Assembly (NCBI GenBank): GCA_025361565.1
Contig: JANYKN010000042.1
Coordinates: 62,001-126,000, forward strand
Length of the DNA stretch: 64,000 bases
Source: Bacteroidota bacterium
GTDB lineage: Bacteria; Bacteroidota; Bacteroidia; Bacteroidales; NBLH01
Reading direction: 5' to 3'
The notes beneath the pieces were generated by a model. The model saw nothing but the letters and a program-made list of their open reading frames with translations. It was not told the origin of the DNA and made no database searches. Both the position numbers and the translations under genes were made by a program. Shown here in pieces: positions 45,571 to 55,205 of the stretch. Numbering within the stretch: position 1 is the first letter of the stretch; every line of letters begins with the position of its first letter.

Positions 45571-46212
45571 ATGGCAGAAATTACAGAAAATGAAAATGCG
45601 GGAAAGAAAGTGTTCCGGAAGCAACGGGCAAAGAGACACACCACTCGTATAGATATGACACCCATGGTGGATTTGATGAGTTTGTTGATTACATTTTTTA
45701 TGTTAACAACTGCATTCAGCAAGCCTAAAATCATGGAAATTGTACTTCCAAATGATGATGGACCAACGGGAGAAGTGGCTGCTCCCAGAACTTTAAACCT
45801 ATTACTTTCAGGAGACGATAAGGTTTATTATTATGTTGGAAAACCACCGATGAACGATAAAGATGTCGCAGAATCTGTTGGGAGGATTCAGAAAATAAAT
45901 TATGGAAAAGATGGTATACGGAGGACTGTTTTGAAAATGAATATGAGTTTGTTTGAAAAAGTGGATTCTATTTCGCAGAAAATTATATCGGGAGAAAATA
46001 GGATTTCGCAGGACTCATTGCTTGCTTTAATGAAAATCTATAAGAGGAAGGATAAAAGAGGCCCAATTGTAATGATTAAAGCTGACAAGAAAGCGAAGTA
46101 CCGAAATATAGTTGACGCAATTGACGAAATGGCAATATGCAGCGTTGCGCGATATGCCATGGTCGATATGAATGAATATGAACAGAAAATGCTTGCTAAT
46201 GCGCCTCAATAA
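45571..46212 (+). CDS. exbD: ExbD-family protein 3 (duplicate of ExbD 2)
   Basis: The ATG at 45571 (MAEITENENAGKKVF) matches the start of ExbD 2. The frame from 45490 runs through the hairpin and is unlikely to be translated. The 213-residue protein shares the helix IDMTPMVDLMSLLITFF, the strand KPKIMEIVLP and the KRKDKRGPIVMIKADKKAKY segment with ExbD 2. It is shorter after the helix, lacking a few residues of the SEVDTSKGPE loop. Confidence 0.9.
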   Translation: MAEITENENAGKKVFRKQRAKRHTTRIDMTPMVDLMSLLITFFMLTTAFSKPKIMEIVLPNDDGPTGEVAAPRTLNLLLSGDDKVYYYVGKPPMNDKDVAESVGRIQKINYGKDGIRRTVLKMNMSLFEKVDSISQKIISGENRISQDSLLALMKIYKRKDKRGPIVMIKADKKAKYRNIVDAIDEMAICSVARYAMVDMNEYEQKMLANAPQ

Positions 46213-46231
46213 TAATTAAAAACTATAAATT

Positions 46232-47008
46232 ATGAAAAGTAAAGTTGAGAGTTTTGATGATATTGTTTTTGAAAATCGAAACAAAGATTATGGTGCTTTT
46301 GAATTACGCAAAAAATACTCAAAAAGGGGTGCAATAGCTTTGTCCGTTTCAATATTTTTATTGTTCAGTGCTGTTGGAGTGCCCTTGATAGCTAGCATTA
46401 TGAATAAGGTCGATTATTCGAAATATGTTTCGGTTGAAGGACCAAATGTTTTGTCACCTGTTGATGTAGAGAAGGTTGTTGTTCCTCCGCCTCCTCCTCC
46501 ACCTCCTGCTTCAGTAAAAGAAATCAAATTTTTTGCTCCAGCAATTGTTGATACTTTATCGAATGAAGAAATAGAGTTCGCCACTGCAGACGATTTTTCT
46601 GGCCTCGCAAATATTGGAAAGGTAGATACTACATCTCAACAATATGAGGTAAAAGTGGATGTAAATAAAGATGAACTTGACGATACACCTATTGAAATCA
46701 TTAATGTTAAAGAGAAACCCTCATTCCCTGGAGGTGAAGCTGCGCTTCTGAAATATATTGCGGAACATACCAATTACCCTGCATCTGCTTTGGAGAAAGA
46801 TATTGAAGGTAAAGTTTATATCCGGTTTGTAGTTACCAAAACAGGAAATATTGGCGAAACTAAAGTGTTACGCTCGGCTGATCCATTACTCGAAGAAGAA
46901 GCTTTGAAGGTAGTGAAGTCAATGCCTAAATGGACACCAGGGAAAAATAACGGAAATCCTGTCAATGTGTGGTTTATTATTCCAGTAAAATTTGTATTAC
47001 AAAAATAG
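46232..47008 (+). CDS. tonB: TonB energy transducer 3
   Basis: The 258-residue protein starts MKSKVESFDDIVFENRNK. The helix, the Pro-rich spacer (VVPPPPPPPPAS) and the C-terminal domain (YPASALEKDIEGKVYIRFVV) are intact. It lies 19 bases after exbD 3, exactly as tonB 1 lies after exbD 2, which supports duplication of an exbD-tonB module. Confidence 0.9.
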   Translation: MKSKVESFDDIVFENRNKDYGAFELRKKYSKRGAIALSVSIFLLFSAVGVPLIASIMNKVDYSKYVSVEGPNVLSPVDVEKVVVPPPPPPPPASVKEIKFFAPAIVDTLSNEEIEFATADDFSGLANIGKVDTTSQQYEVKVDVNKDELDDTPIEIINVKEKPSFPGGEAALLKYIAEHTNYPASALEKDIEGKVYIRFVVTKTGNIGETKVLRSADPLLEEEALKVVKSMPKWTPGKNNGNPVNVWFIIPVKFVLQK

Positions 47009-47024
47009 TGAGATGATTTCATGC

Positions 47025-47053
47025 AGGCTGTTTCGAAAGAAATGGCCTTTTTT
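47025..47053 (+). terminator. Terminator after tonB 3
   Basis: GGCTGTTTC pairs with GAAATGGCC (two G-T pairs) around a GAAA tetraloop, followed by six T. It closes the Ton block just before the convergent gene ending at 47067. Confidence 0.8.
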
Positions 47054-47066
47054 ATTCTGGTTTTTA

Positions 47067-47960
47067 TCAGAATGAAATATCGGGTAGTGGTTTTTCGAAA
47101 ATATTAAGGAATTTTTTAAGTTCATCTACTTTGCTAAATTGCTCTTGGCGCTCATAGGCAAAAATGAGGTTAAGGATTAATCGCTGAATAATAGTTGAAT
47201 TGTTACATGGAAAATAGAATGAATCCAAAGGTTTAATTTTTTGCTGTTTTAAAAAGTAATCAATCTCTCTTTTTGTTAATATTGCTCCATTATTGTAAGG
47301 ATTGATATAAAAAGAAACAATTTTGTCCTCCAGTTCTGTTTCTAATTTAGGTGGATACAACTCTTCCACATAAGCCAAAATAAAATTTTTTGGCAAGTTT
47401 ACTCCATAAACAGGAATTCCAAGTTTAACGGCTATTGTTAAATATAGAATAGCAAGTGAAACGGGATTTCCTTTTTTTGTCTCAAGAACCAGGTTTATGT
47501 ACGAATTTTTAGGAGAATAAAAATCCAAATTGTTTCTGGCAAATTTATGAATATTGAAAATGATGTGATTCAAAACCCTTATTTGCTCAAGAGGAGTAAG
47601 GTTTTCGTTCATTTGTAACCATGCATCCCGTTTGATTTTTTCTGTTTTTTGAAGAATTTGATCATAATCTAGATCCGGGAAATTATATTTGGCAATTAAG
47701 AAAGCACCTTCAAGTAAACTTGTATTGTCCGATTTTACCCAGTTTTCAAATAAATTAAATGTTTGATTGAATTGGACATCTGCAATTATAATTGATGATC
47801 GCTCAAGAAATAAGTTGTTATGGCTCATTTCCCAAGCGTTTTTGAGTTGAGGCAATATTTCAATACCTAAATTAGCCAGACGGTTTTTAACTGCTTCATA
47901 AACAGTCCAGTCCGGATCTTCAAGTAATGTTATTAAAGCTTTAATTTCAGAGTCTTTCAT
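47067..47960 (-). CDS. SirB1/transglutaminase-like protein
   Basis: Start is set at the ATG at 47960; a TTG three bases upstream is less likely. The 297-residue protein has a HEAT-like N-terminal part (1-90) and a SirB1-type domain (about 130-285) with KKGNPVSLAILYLTIAVKLG and PVYGVNLPKNFILAYVEE. The family usually has a His in the PxHF position, and here it is Asn. The Cys of true transglutaminases is also absent. Enzymatic activity is therefore doubtful. Confidence 0.75.
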   Translation of the reverse strand: MKDSEIKALITLLEDPDWTVYEAVKNRLANLGIEILPQLKNAWEMSHNNLFLERSSIIIADVQFNQTFNLFENWVKSDNTSLLEGAFLIAKYNFPDLDYDQILQKTEKIKRDAWLQMNENLTPLEQIRVLNHIIFNIHKFARNNLDFYSPKNSYINLVLETKKGNPVSLAILYLTIAVKLGIPVYGVNLPKNFILAYVEELYPPKLETELEDKIVSFYINPYNNGAILTKREIDYFLKQQKIKPLDSFYFPCNNSTIIQRLILNLIFAYERQEQFSKVDELKKFLNIFEKPLPDISF

Positions 47961-47974
47961 CAAGTTTATTTGAT

Positions 47975-48862
47975 TTAAAGATCAGAAAGCCTGTTGAGTA
48001 CTTTTACAACCAATTCTTCAACTGCTTTTTTATAATTGTCGCTATACTCTTTTCGTAGACGGTTTGCAATGATACTACAAATTGTGAGTGCATCATGTCC
48101 AAGGAGTTTGGCTAAACCATAAATGGCGGAGCTTTCCATCTCAAAATTGTTGATTCTTTTTTGCGAAAATTTAAAAGTTGAAATTTTTTCGTTCAATTTG
48201 TTGTCAACAAGCGGCAATCTTAAAATACGGCCCTGTGGCCCGTAAAAACCAGGTGCCGAAATGGTTAGGCCTTTAATCATGTCATGGCCTATGGTTTCGA
48301 CAAGTTTATGTGAAGCTTCAACAAAATAGGGTATTGCCAGCTTTGGTTTCCATTCTGTATGTTCCAGAAATGCTTTTTCCATATCAAGGTTTGATATTTT
48401 ATCCCTATTTTGATAGAAATTGAGCAAACCATCGAAGCCGATTGCAACTTCAGATACAACTGGGGTGTCAACCGGAATATCTTCCTGTATAGCTCCGGAA
48501 GTTCCAATTCTGATCAAGTTCAATTTTTTATGATCCTTTTTAATCGTACGACTTTGTAAATCAATATTGCAAATTGCATCTAACTCGTTTACAACAATAT
48601 CGATATTGTCTGTGCCAATTCCTGTTGAAACAACACTGATTCGTTTACCATTAAATATTCCTGTATGTGTTTTAAATTCTCTGTTTTGAACTTTAAATTC
48701 AATTTTATCAAAATAATTCGAGATCATTTCCACTCTATCCTGATCTCCTACAAGTAATACTGTATCAGCAATTTGTTCAGGCTTTAGGTGTAAGTGAAAA
48801 ATACTTCCGTCTTTATTTAAAATTAATTCTGATTCTCCGATTCTTTCTTTCATGAAATCCAT
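47975..48862 (-). CDS. Nucleoside phosphorylase (uridine phosphorylase-like)
   Basis: The 295-residue product belongs to the PNP/UDP family: VLLVGDQDRVEMISNYFD, STGIGTDNIDIVVNELDA, IRIGTSGAIQEDIPV and the substrate loop FEMESSAIYGLAKLLGHDAL. It splits nucleosides with phosphate in the cytoplasm. The FEMESSAI segment is typical of uridine phosphorylase. It lies 14 bases upstream of the SirB1-like gene in the same direction. A second ATG at 48853 is an alternative start. Confidence 0.85.
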   Translation of the reverse strand: MDFMKERIGESELILNKDGSIFHLHLKPEQIADTVLLVGDQDRVEMISNYFDKIEFKVQNREFKTHTGIFNGKRISVVSTGIGTDNIDIVVNELDAICNIDLQSRTIKKDHKKLNLIRIGTSGAIQEDIPVDTPVVSEVAIGFDGLLNFYQNRDKISNLDMEKAFLEHTEWKPKLAIPYFVEASHKLVETIGHDMIKGLTISAPGFYGPQGRILRLPLVDNKLNEKISTFKFSQKRINNFEMESSAIYGLAKLLGHDALTICSIIANRLRKEYSDNYKKAVEELVVKVLNRLSDL

Positions 48863-48956
48863 CCCAACTTATTAATTATGAAAAATAATGATTAAACTAT
48901 TATTGCCTGAAACTTTATAGTAACAAACATTCTGATTATAAAGATAGTAGAAATTT

Positions 48957-51167
48957 TCATTTTTTATTCTTTTTCATTTTTTCTTTATTGATTATTTCGC
49001 CATTTTCTGAATAAAATAACCATTTTCCTTTTTTCTCGTTGTTTTTGTATTGCCCTTTTATTTTAATCCGCCCCGATGGATAGTAAAATTCAGCATCTCC
49101 ATCAAGTTTGCCATCTTCGTAATTCAGCGTTGCCTTTTGTGCTCCATTTTGATAAAACTCCTGATAAACTCCCTGAATTACATCGTCTTTGTAAATTACT
49201 TCAGCTTGTTTTGTTTCGTTATTATCGTTATAGAAAAAGAATGCTATGCCGTCTACTTTGCCATCATTATAAGTTACAGAGTTTTTTAATTTTCCATTCT
49301 CGTAATATGAGCGCCACAGCCCATTAGGTGCTTCATTGCTAATTTTACCTTCATATCTGATTGTTGAATTGTCCGAATAATACGCTTTGTACGCTCTGTC
49401 GGGTTTTGGAACAGAGTCTGGAATTACAATCTTAAATCTTAAAGAGTCAAATTCGTCTCTCATCAAATCATCCGAAGCAGTTTTTTCAAATTTTTCCAAG
49501 GCATCCTGAAATCCTGCATCAACATTGTGATCAGAAACCAGATAAGTCTTAAACATATCGTCGGATGATACAAGCTGAAATCCGAACCTGTTAAAACTTA
49601 AAATAATATCCTTGTTTTCCTGAACTGATTTTTTTGTTTTGTCGGTTGAAAAAGTATAAAGTGTTGGATACATCTTTGGCATTTGTACAAAGAGTGTAAC
49701 ATTTGCCTTCTCTTCAAACCTTTCCTTAAATTCCATAAATTCTTTTTGATGTGAAAGTGTATGGCCGGTAAGGTAATCGTCAATTATTTGTTTAAGAGCG
49801 ACTTCCGAATTGCTGAAAACAACAAAATCTTCAATAAAAGTAAAGTACGGTTTTTCAAGTTTTTGAAATAGCTTGCCAAAGAATAATTTGAAAATCCCTT
49901 TTCTTTCCAAAACATGAATTTCAAAATTTTTGTAATTATTTACTTCAAATTTAAGTGGGCTTCTTCTTCTGATTTGTTTGGTGATGCGATCAAGACCAGC
50001 TTTTGCATCTGTAATATTATTTGCATGGATAGAAACCACAACATCTTCCATTCGCGAGCTGCTATCTGGCCTTAGTTTTACCAAAGCTATTTCTTCGCCA
50101 ATCCAATCAAAAAAATCTTTTTGCACATCAATTCCCAAAAGTTTTTCAACCATTTTTACATTTCCTGCATAATCTTCCATATTTTCTGCATTCCCTGATG
50201 CGTATTGCTCTGTAAGGCTTTGAAAAAAAGCATTGTAGCTTTTAAATCCGATTGAAAGGTAGATTGCAGCTTGATCCGAAATTATTTCGTGGGCTAATAT
50301 TCTACCTGGTTTTACATCGCAAAGTGCGGTAAAATAGGAAGGCATTGAATCAAGGGCAGAAAAACCAGAAAAACTCAATCTGTTGTCTTCTAAATTAACA
50401 TCAAATGCAGAGTAGGACAGAGCCTTTGCCATTGAATTGGTGTAATCGTCCATTTCGTGAGAATAGACATTGACAAATGCAGGCAGCTTTTTGTAATTGA
50501 AATAGAACTTAAATAATTTTTTGGAGCTTAATTCGTCAGATATGGATTGATATTGCTCGTTTTTCTCCCAAAATTTAACCTCTCGTTGGTCAATAGTCCG
50601 TTCCATTAAATCTCCTGTAAAAGTCACCAATAATAGATTGTCTAAAACGCTGAAATAGATAATGTTATTGGGATCTTTTTTATTGATAAATTCAATAATT
50701 TCTTGTTCGTGGAATTTTCTTTTCTTGATTTCATAACCATCTACAAAACCTAATATTTTATCAAAAGTTGAAGAAAGTGTTTTGACACTTTGTAGGTCAA
50801 CTACAAATAAAAAATCATAATCAACGGCTGAAATCATATGGGCAGAAATGAGCATGGATCTGTCACGAAGAAGCAAGTCAGCCGCCGCATTGTCCTTTAA
50901 AAATTCGTTTAGCAGACCCACATATTCATTTAGATCTTTAAAATATGCATTGTTCATTAAATTTTTCCATATATTGCTTTCACTTATTGCTTTCCATCCG
51001 TCAGTTAAGTTAGATGTTTCGATGATGAAAATAGCATCAGCAGGTACAACACCAAAGTTTGTTCTGGTGTTGTGTTTTGCAATAAAATTATCATAAACAT
51101 AATATCCACCACCTGCAACTACCACCAGTAAAATGAGGATAAATATCCATTTGAAGAATTTTTTCAT
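48957..51167 (-). CDS. Membrane-anchored DUF3352 protein with MORN-type repeats
   Basis: The 736-residue product has an N-terminal membrane anchor (about 5-27). Residues 35-560 match the DUF3352 family (VVPADAIFIIETSNLTDGW…), which is periplasmic and of unknown role. Residues about 615-730 hold five YwqK/MORN-type repeats, each like GLWRSYYENGKLKNSVTY, NGAQKATLNYEDGKLDG and GKWLFYSENGE. It is transcribed alone, just upstream of the nucleoside phosphorylase gene on the same strand. Confidence 0.75.
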   Translation of the reverse strand: MKKFFKWIFILILLVVVAGGGYYVYDNFIAKHNTRTNFGVVPADAIFIIETSNLTDGWKAISESNIWKNLMNNAYFKDLNEYVGLLNEFLKDNAAADLLLRDRSMLISAHMISAVDYDFLFVVDLQSVKTLSSTFDKILGFVDGYEIKKRKFHEQEIIEFINKKDPNNIIYFSVLDNLLLVTFTGDLMERTIDQREVKFWEKNEQYQSISDELSSKKLFKFYFNYKKLPAFVNVYSHEMDDYTNSMAKALSYSAFDVNLEDNRLSFSGFSALDSMPSYFTALCDVKPGRILAHEIISDQAAIYLSIGFKSYNAFFQSLTEQYASGNAENMEDYAGNVKMVEKLLGIDVQKDFFDWIGEEIALVKLRPDSSSRMEDVVVSIHANNITDAKAGLDRITKQIRRRSPLKFEVNNYKNFEIHVLERKGIFKLFFGKLFQKLEKPYFTFIEDFVVFSNSEVALKQIIDDYLTGHTLSHQKEFMEFKERFEEKANVTLFVQMPKMYPTLYTFSTDKTKKSVQENKDIILSFNRFGFQLVSSDDMFKTYLVSDHNVDAGFQDALEKFEKTASDDLMRDEFDSLRFKIVIPDSVPKPDRAYKAYYSDNSTIRYEGKISNEAPNGLWRSYYENGKLKNSVTYNDGKVDGIAFFFYNDNNETKQAEVIYKDDVIQGVYQEFYQNGAQKATLNYEDGKLDGDAEFYYPSGRIKIKGQYKNNEKKGKWLFYSENGEIINKEKMKKNKK

Positions 51168-51555
51168 GACTTTAAATTAAGTATAGTTTGTGATTTATTT
51201 TTAATTCAATAATTCCCAATTTGGATAATTAGTTTATACGAAATTGGATAGCTTAAAATAACAACGCAATTTAGTAATAAGAATAATAATATAGATCATT
51301 CTTTGAATTTTGAATGATGAAGCTTATAAAAATAGTGGATTTTAAGATTTTAAAGAAACAATCTTTGTGGATTTATTCTTAAATGTTTATGTTTTCGAAT
51401 AGAGTGTCAGTGCAGCTTTAAGAATGAATAAGTTTCAGACTTAAGTTCATTTTATTTTAAAACATGAGATTAATCATAAAGCTTTAAAGTAGAGATACCT
51501 GCATTAATCTTTATTTTTGTGCCCAAATAAACAGGATTAATAAATTCATCAGATT
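51168..51555. other. Divergent intergenic region before hutH
   Basis: The 388 bases are AT-rich with no gene. The only recognisable element is the TATTTTTG box at 51512-51519. Confidence 0.5.
51512..51519 (+). promoter_or_regulatory. Candidate -7 box (TATTTTTG) for hutH
   Basis: It matches TAnnTTTG exactly, 36 bases before the ATG. No matching -33 was found. Confidence 0.4.
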
Positions 51556-53055
51556 ATGTCATACAAACATCAAATTACAGCTGAAACGTTAAGTTTTGAG
51601 ACGATAATTAAAATTATAAATGAACGTGCTGAAGTCCTCCTTTCAGAAGATGCAAAACGGCGAATTCAAAAATGCAGGGTTTATCTGGACGAAAAAATGG
51701 AGAAAGTAAATGAACCAATATACGGTATAACAACTGGTTTTGGGGCATTGCACGAATATAATATATCAAAAAATGAATTGGCCAGCCTTCAGAAAAACCT
51801 GGTAATGTCGCATGCTTGTGGAACAGGCGACGAGCTTGAACCTCAAATAATTAAAATGATGCTTTTTCTGAAAGCACAGGCATTGTCATACGGTCATTCG
51901 GGAATCCAATTACAAACTGTGGAGCGTATCCTTGATTTTTACAACAATGATATACTTCCCATTGTTTATCAACAGGGATCTCTTGGTGCTTCAGGAGATT
52001 TGTCGCCTTTGGCGCATCTTTTTTTACCCATGTTGGGTTTAGGCGAAGTTCGATATAAAGGTGAAAAACAGCCTGCTGCAGATGTTCTTTTACAATTTGG
52101 ATGGCAGCCATTGGAGCTTCAATCAAAAGAAGGCTTGGCATTGTTAAATGGAACACAATTTATGAGTTCGCATGGAGTTATAGTATTGTTAAAAGCTTTT
52201 AGATTGTCGAAACTTGCTGATATTATCGCTGCAATATCACTTGATGCGTTTGATGGAAGAATTGATCCGTTTTTTGAGAGTATCCATAAAATCAGGCCAC
52301 ATGCAGGGCAAATTAAAACTGCCGAAAATTTTCGCAAAATGCTTGAAGGCAGTGAATTAATCAAAAGATACAAAAGACATGTTCAGGATCCATATTCTTT
52401 TAGATGTATTCCACAAGTGCACGGTGCAAGCAAAGACACCATAAATTATGTGTCTTCCATTATTCTGACCGAAATAAATTCTGTTACTGATAACCCTACC
52501 ATTTTTCCTGATGAAGATTTGATTGTTTCAGGTGGTAATTTTCATGGACAGCCATTGGCTTTAGCCTACGATTTTTTATGTATTGCACTTGCAGAACTAG
52601 GAAGTATTTCGGAACGTAGGGTTTATCGTCTAATTTCGGGATGGAGACAACTCCCTGAATTTTTGGTGGCTAACCCAGGACTGAATTCCGGTTTTATGAT
52701 TCCACAATACGCTGCTGCTTCTATTGTAAGCCAGAATAAGCAATTGTGCACCCCTTCATCAGTCGATTCGATACCTTCGTCCAATGAACAGGAAGATCAC
52801 GTAAGTATGGGCGGAAATGGGGCAACTAAGTTACTCAGGGTTGTTGATAATTTGGAAAGGATTTTAGCCATTGAGCTTTTAAATGCAGCACAGGCAATGG
52901 AATTTCGAAGACCATTGAAAACATCTCCTTTTTTGGAGGAGTTTATTTCCAAATTCAGAAAGAAAGTTTCATTCATGGAAAACGATCAAATTATGTATAC
53001 TGCTATTCACAGTGCCATTGATTTTTTGCAGAACATAGAGATTGAATTGGATTGA
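51556..53055 (+). CDS. hutH: Histidine ammonia-lyase
   Basis: The 499-residue product has the usual HutH length. The MIO-forming Ala145-Ser146-Gly147 triad lies in GSLGASGDLSPLAHL. A Ser-His pair (85-86, MSHACGTGD) fits histidine over tyrosine or phenylalanine lyases. Other family marks are YGITTGFG, VTDNPTIF, GNFHGQPLAL and the C-terminal SNEQEDHVSMG. It converts histidine to urocanate and ammonia, the first step of histidine degradation. No hutU, hutI or hutG gene is adjacent. Confidence 0.95.
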   Translation: MSYKHQITAETLSFETIIKIINERAEVLLSEDAKRRIQKCRVYLDEKMEKVNEPIYGITTGFGALHEYNISKNELASLQKNLVMSHACGTGDELEPQIIKMMLFLKAQALSYGHSGIQLQTVERILDFYNNDILPIVYQQGSLGASGDLSPLAHLFLPMLGLGEVRYKGEKQPAADVLLQFGWQPLELQSKEGLALLNGTQFMSSHGVIVLLKAFRLSKLADIIAAISLDAFDGRIDPFFESIHKIRPHAGQIKTAENFRKMLEGSELIKRYKRHVQDPYSFRCIPQVHGASKDTINYVSSIILTEINSVTDNPTIFPDEDLIVSGGNFHGQPLALAYDFLCIALAELGSISERRVYRLISGWRQLPEFLVANPGLNSGFMIPQYAAASIVSQNKQLCTPSSVDSIPSSNEQEDHVSMGGNGATKLLRVVDNLERILAIELLNAAQAMEFRRPLKTSPFLEEFISKFRKKVSFMENDQIMYTAIHSAIDFLQNIEIELD

Positions 53056-53067
53056 TGAGTTAAAATA

Positions 53068-53097
53068 AAAAACCCATTCGATGGTGAATGGGTTTTT
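53068..53097. terminator. Bidirectional terminator after hutH
   Basis: AAAAACCCATTC pairs with GAATGGGTTTTT across a 6-nt loop. It serves hutH and the convergent gene ending at 53121. Confidence 0.9.
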
Positions 53098-53120
53098 AAA
53101 ATGTTCAATACTCAGTCTTA

Positions 53121-53651
53121 TTAGTTATTGCCTAATAATTGTTTGGCTGTCACTAAGGCAGTTTTTTGATTCTCGACTAAAATTTTCAACCTGTCATTGG
53201 CCTGATCAAGGGCTTTAACTGATTTGTCAGTATTTTTTACAGCTTTAGGTGATTTTGTTACAGGCTTAATATTTTTTGCATCTTTAACCATCGCTTCAGA
53301 TTTGCCTTTTAATGAAGCAACTTCAGTTTGTAATTTCGGCAAAGCCTCATTGATTTCATTAAGTGATTTAATATCTGTTTTTAACGAATTAAAATCAATA
53401 TTTTTTGGATCTTTTTTGTAAGCTATTAAATTGGTTTCAACTTTCTTAAGGTTTTCATCAAGCTTACCTACATTGAAATAAGTATCGAAGGCGCTGTTTT
53501 TGAAATTATCAAAACTTCCATCACCAATATCGCTTGGACGTTCAAGCGTTCCGTATTTGTCATCAGATTGTGCATTTGCTCCAAATGTCAGCATAAAAGA
53601 GATGCTTAATAATGCTAAAAAAAGGAATTTAAAGTTGTTTTTTGTTTTCAT
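53121..53651 (-). CDS. Secreted coiled-coil protein
   Basis: The 176-residue product has a signal peptide (KFLFLALLSISFMLTFGANA). The rest is Lys/Leu/Asn-rich, with long helical heptad-like stretches (about 60-115 and 140-170). It resembles small exported helical proteins of Bacteroidota but matches no named family. It is transcribed alone. Confidence 0.6.
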   Translation of the reverse strand: MKTKNNFKFLFLALLSISFMLTFGANAQSDDKYGTLERPSDIGDGSFDNFKNSAFDTYFNVGKLDENLKKVETNLIAYKKDPKNIDFNSLKTDIKSLNEINEALPKLQTEVASLKGKSEAMVKDAKNIKPVTKSPKAVKNTDKSVKALDQANDRLKILVENQKTALVTAKQLLGNN

Positions 53652-54005
53652 AAGGATTTGTTTTTAATTTTTAATAATTATGTGGAATTTATTACATTTC
53701 AATGGTTTAGAAACATATTGAGATTCCTAATCTAAAATGAAATTCATAACGAATGTACGCATTTTTTTTGAATTGCCTATAAAACTGTCAATTCGCGTAA
53801 TAGAATGAATAATTTAAAAATAATGGAAGAAAAACAGAAATTTAATGGTGTAATTTCTAAAATTTTGATTGATAGTTGAATAGATTTACATTTCTAGATA
53901 TTAAAAGGTATAAGTGACATTCCTAATTGTATTATTCATGTTGTTGTTTGTGCATTTAAATTAGATATGCTAATTTGGTTTCATCAAAACTAAAAAGCAT
54001 CTATT
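53652..54005. other. 354-base gene-free stretch
   Basis: It is a divergent AT-rich region between the coiled-coil protein gene and the OYE gene. No gene, repeat or convincing promoter box was found. Confidence 0.5.
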
Positions 54006-55016
54006 ATGTTATTCGACCCGATTGAAATTAAAAATCTTAAATTTAAGAACCGAATTGTAATGCCTCCTATGTGTCAGTATCAAGCCATTGATGGAGTTGC
54101 AAATAATTGGCATATGATGCATTATGCTGCAAGGGCGGTGGGCCAGGTTGGTACTATTATTTTCGAAGCTTCAGCTATTGAAACCAGAGGAAGGATATCG
54201 ATGAATGATTTGGGGATCTGGGATGATAAGCATATTAATCCGCTTGGCAGCATTGTAAAAGAATGTCAGAAATATGGCGCCAAAGTGGGTATTCAACTTG
54301 CGCATGCCGGACGAAAATCAAGGGTTTTGGATGAAACGATTGTTGCACCTACTGCCACAGCTTTTAATGATACATTTTCAATTCCTCATGAATTGACAAT
54401 ATCTGAAATTAAAGAAATAATTATAAAGTTTGGAAAAGCAGCAAAAAGAGCTGAATTGGCAGGTTTCGATTTTGTTGAAATCCATGGAGCACATGGTTAT
54501 TTGATAAATGAATTTTTATCGCCTGTTACCAATTTACGTGGCGATGAATATGGTAAAAACAAGGAATTGTTTTTGAAAGAAGTACTTGAAGAAGTTAAAT
54601 CGTGTTTTCAAAATGAAAAACCGGTTTTTTTACGTGTTTCAGGCGAAGAATATCATGAAAATGGCAATCATCCCGAATCGTTGAGCGCTATGTTAAGTAA
54701 ATTAAGTGAATATTTTGATGCATTGCATGTTAGTTCCGGTGGAATTTATGAAAAAGAAAAGTATAATATATTTCCTGCTTATCAATTGGAATACGCTGAA
54801 AAATTAAAACATATTTTACATAAACCAACTATTGCGGTGGGACGTTTAGAAAATCCGGAATTGGCAGAAAATGCTTTAATTGCTGGAAAAGCTGACATGA
54901 TTGCAATTGGAAAAGGAATGTTGAGCGATCCGCATTGGGCGCTTCATGCAGCACGAAAATTAGGAGTGGACATTGAGTGGCCAGAATCTTATTTAAGGGC
55001 TAAAGGATTGGTTTAA
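54006..55016 (+). CDS. Old Yellow Enzyme family oxidoreductase (YqjM/NamA-type)
   Basis: The 336-residue product is a TIM-barrel FMN enzyme. It shows the YqjM-class Cys23 in MPPMCQYQ, which tunes the flavin, and the pair H160/H163 with Tyr165 in EIHGAHGYLINEF, which bind the substrate oxygen and protonate it. YqjM-type enzymes reduce activated C=C bonds with NADPH. The short length and Cys place it in the thermophilic-like class. A terminator follows. Confidence 0.9.
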   Translation: MLFDPIEIKNLKFKNRIVMPPMCQYQAIDGVANNWHMMHYAARAVGQVGTIIFEASAIETRGRISMNDLGIWDDKHINPLGSIVKECQKYGAKVGIQLAHAGRKSRVLDETIVAPTATAFNDTFSIPHELTISEIKEIIIKFGKAAKRAELAGFDFVEIHGAHGYLINEFLSPVTNLRGDEYGKNKELFLKEVLEEVKSCFQNEKPVFLRVSGEEYHENGNHPESLSAMLSKLSEYFDALHVSSGGIYEKEKYNIFPAYQLEYAEKLKHILHKPTIAVGRLENPELAENALIAGKADMIAIGKGMLSDPHWALHAARKLGVDIEWPESYLRAKGLV

Positions 55017-55106
55017 TTAGATGAATTACTGAATAAGCAAATTTTTATATCTAGAATTCAACTTGAATTATTTTATCTCATCGAATCAATATTAGCGGAA
55101 TAAAAC

Positions 55107-55149
55107 AAGCGAATGCCATAATTATTTATTAAGGGCATTCGCTTATTTT
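55107..55149. terminator. Bidirectional terminator between OYE and beta-barrel genes
   Basis: AAGCGAATGCC pairs with GGCATTCGCTT over a 16-nt loop, followed by ATTTTG. Both convergent genes could use it. Confidence 0.8.
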
Positions 55150-55205
55150 GATCAAATAAGGTAAGTATTATTGCAATATTTTAATAAATGATTCTGATTT
55201 CTTAT

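Noticed and set aside
49050-49327. Two overlapping plus-strand frames of about 80 residues
   Set aside because: They are antisense to the MORN-repeat region of the DUF3352 gene, whose repeated codons keep the opposite strand open.
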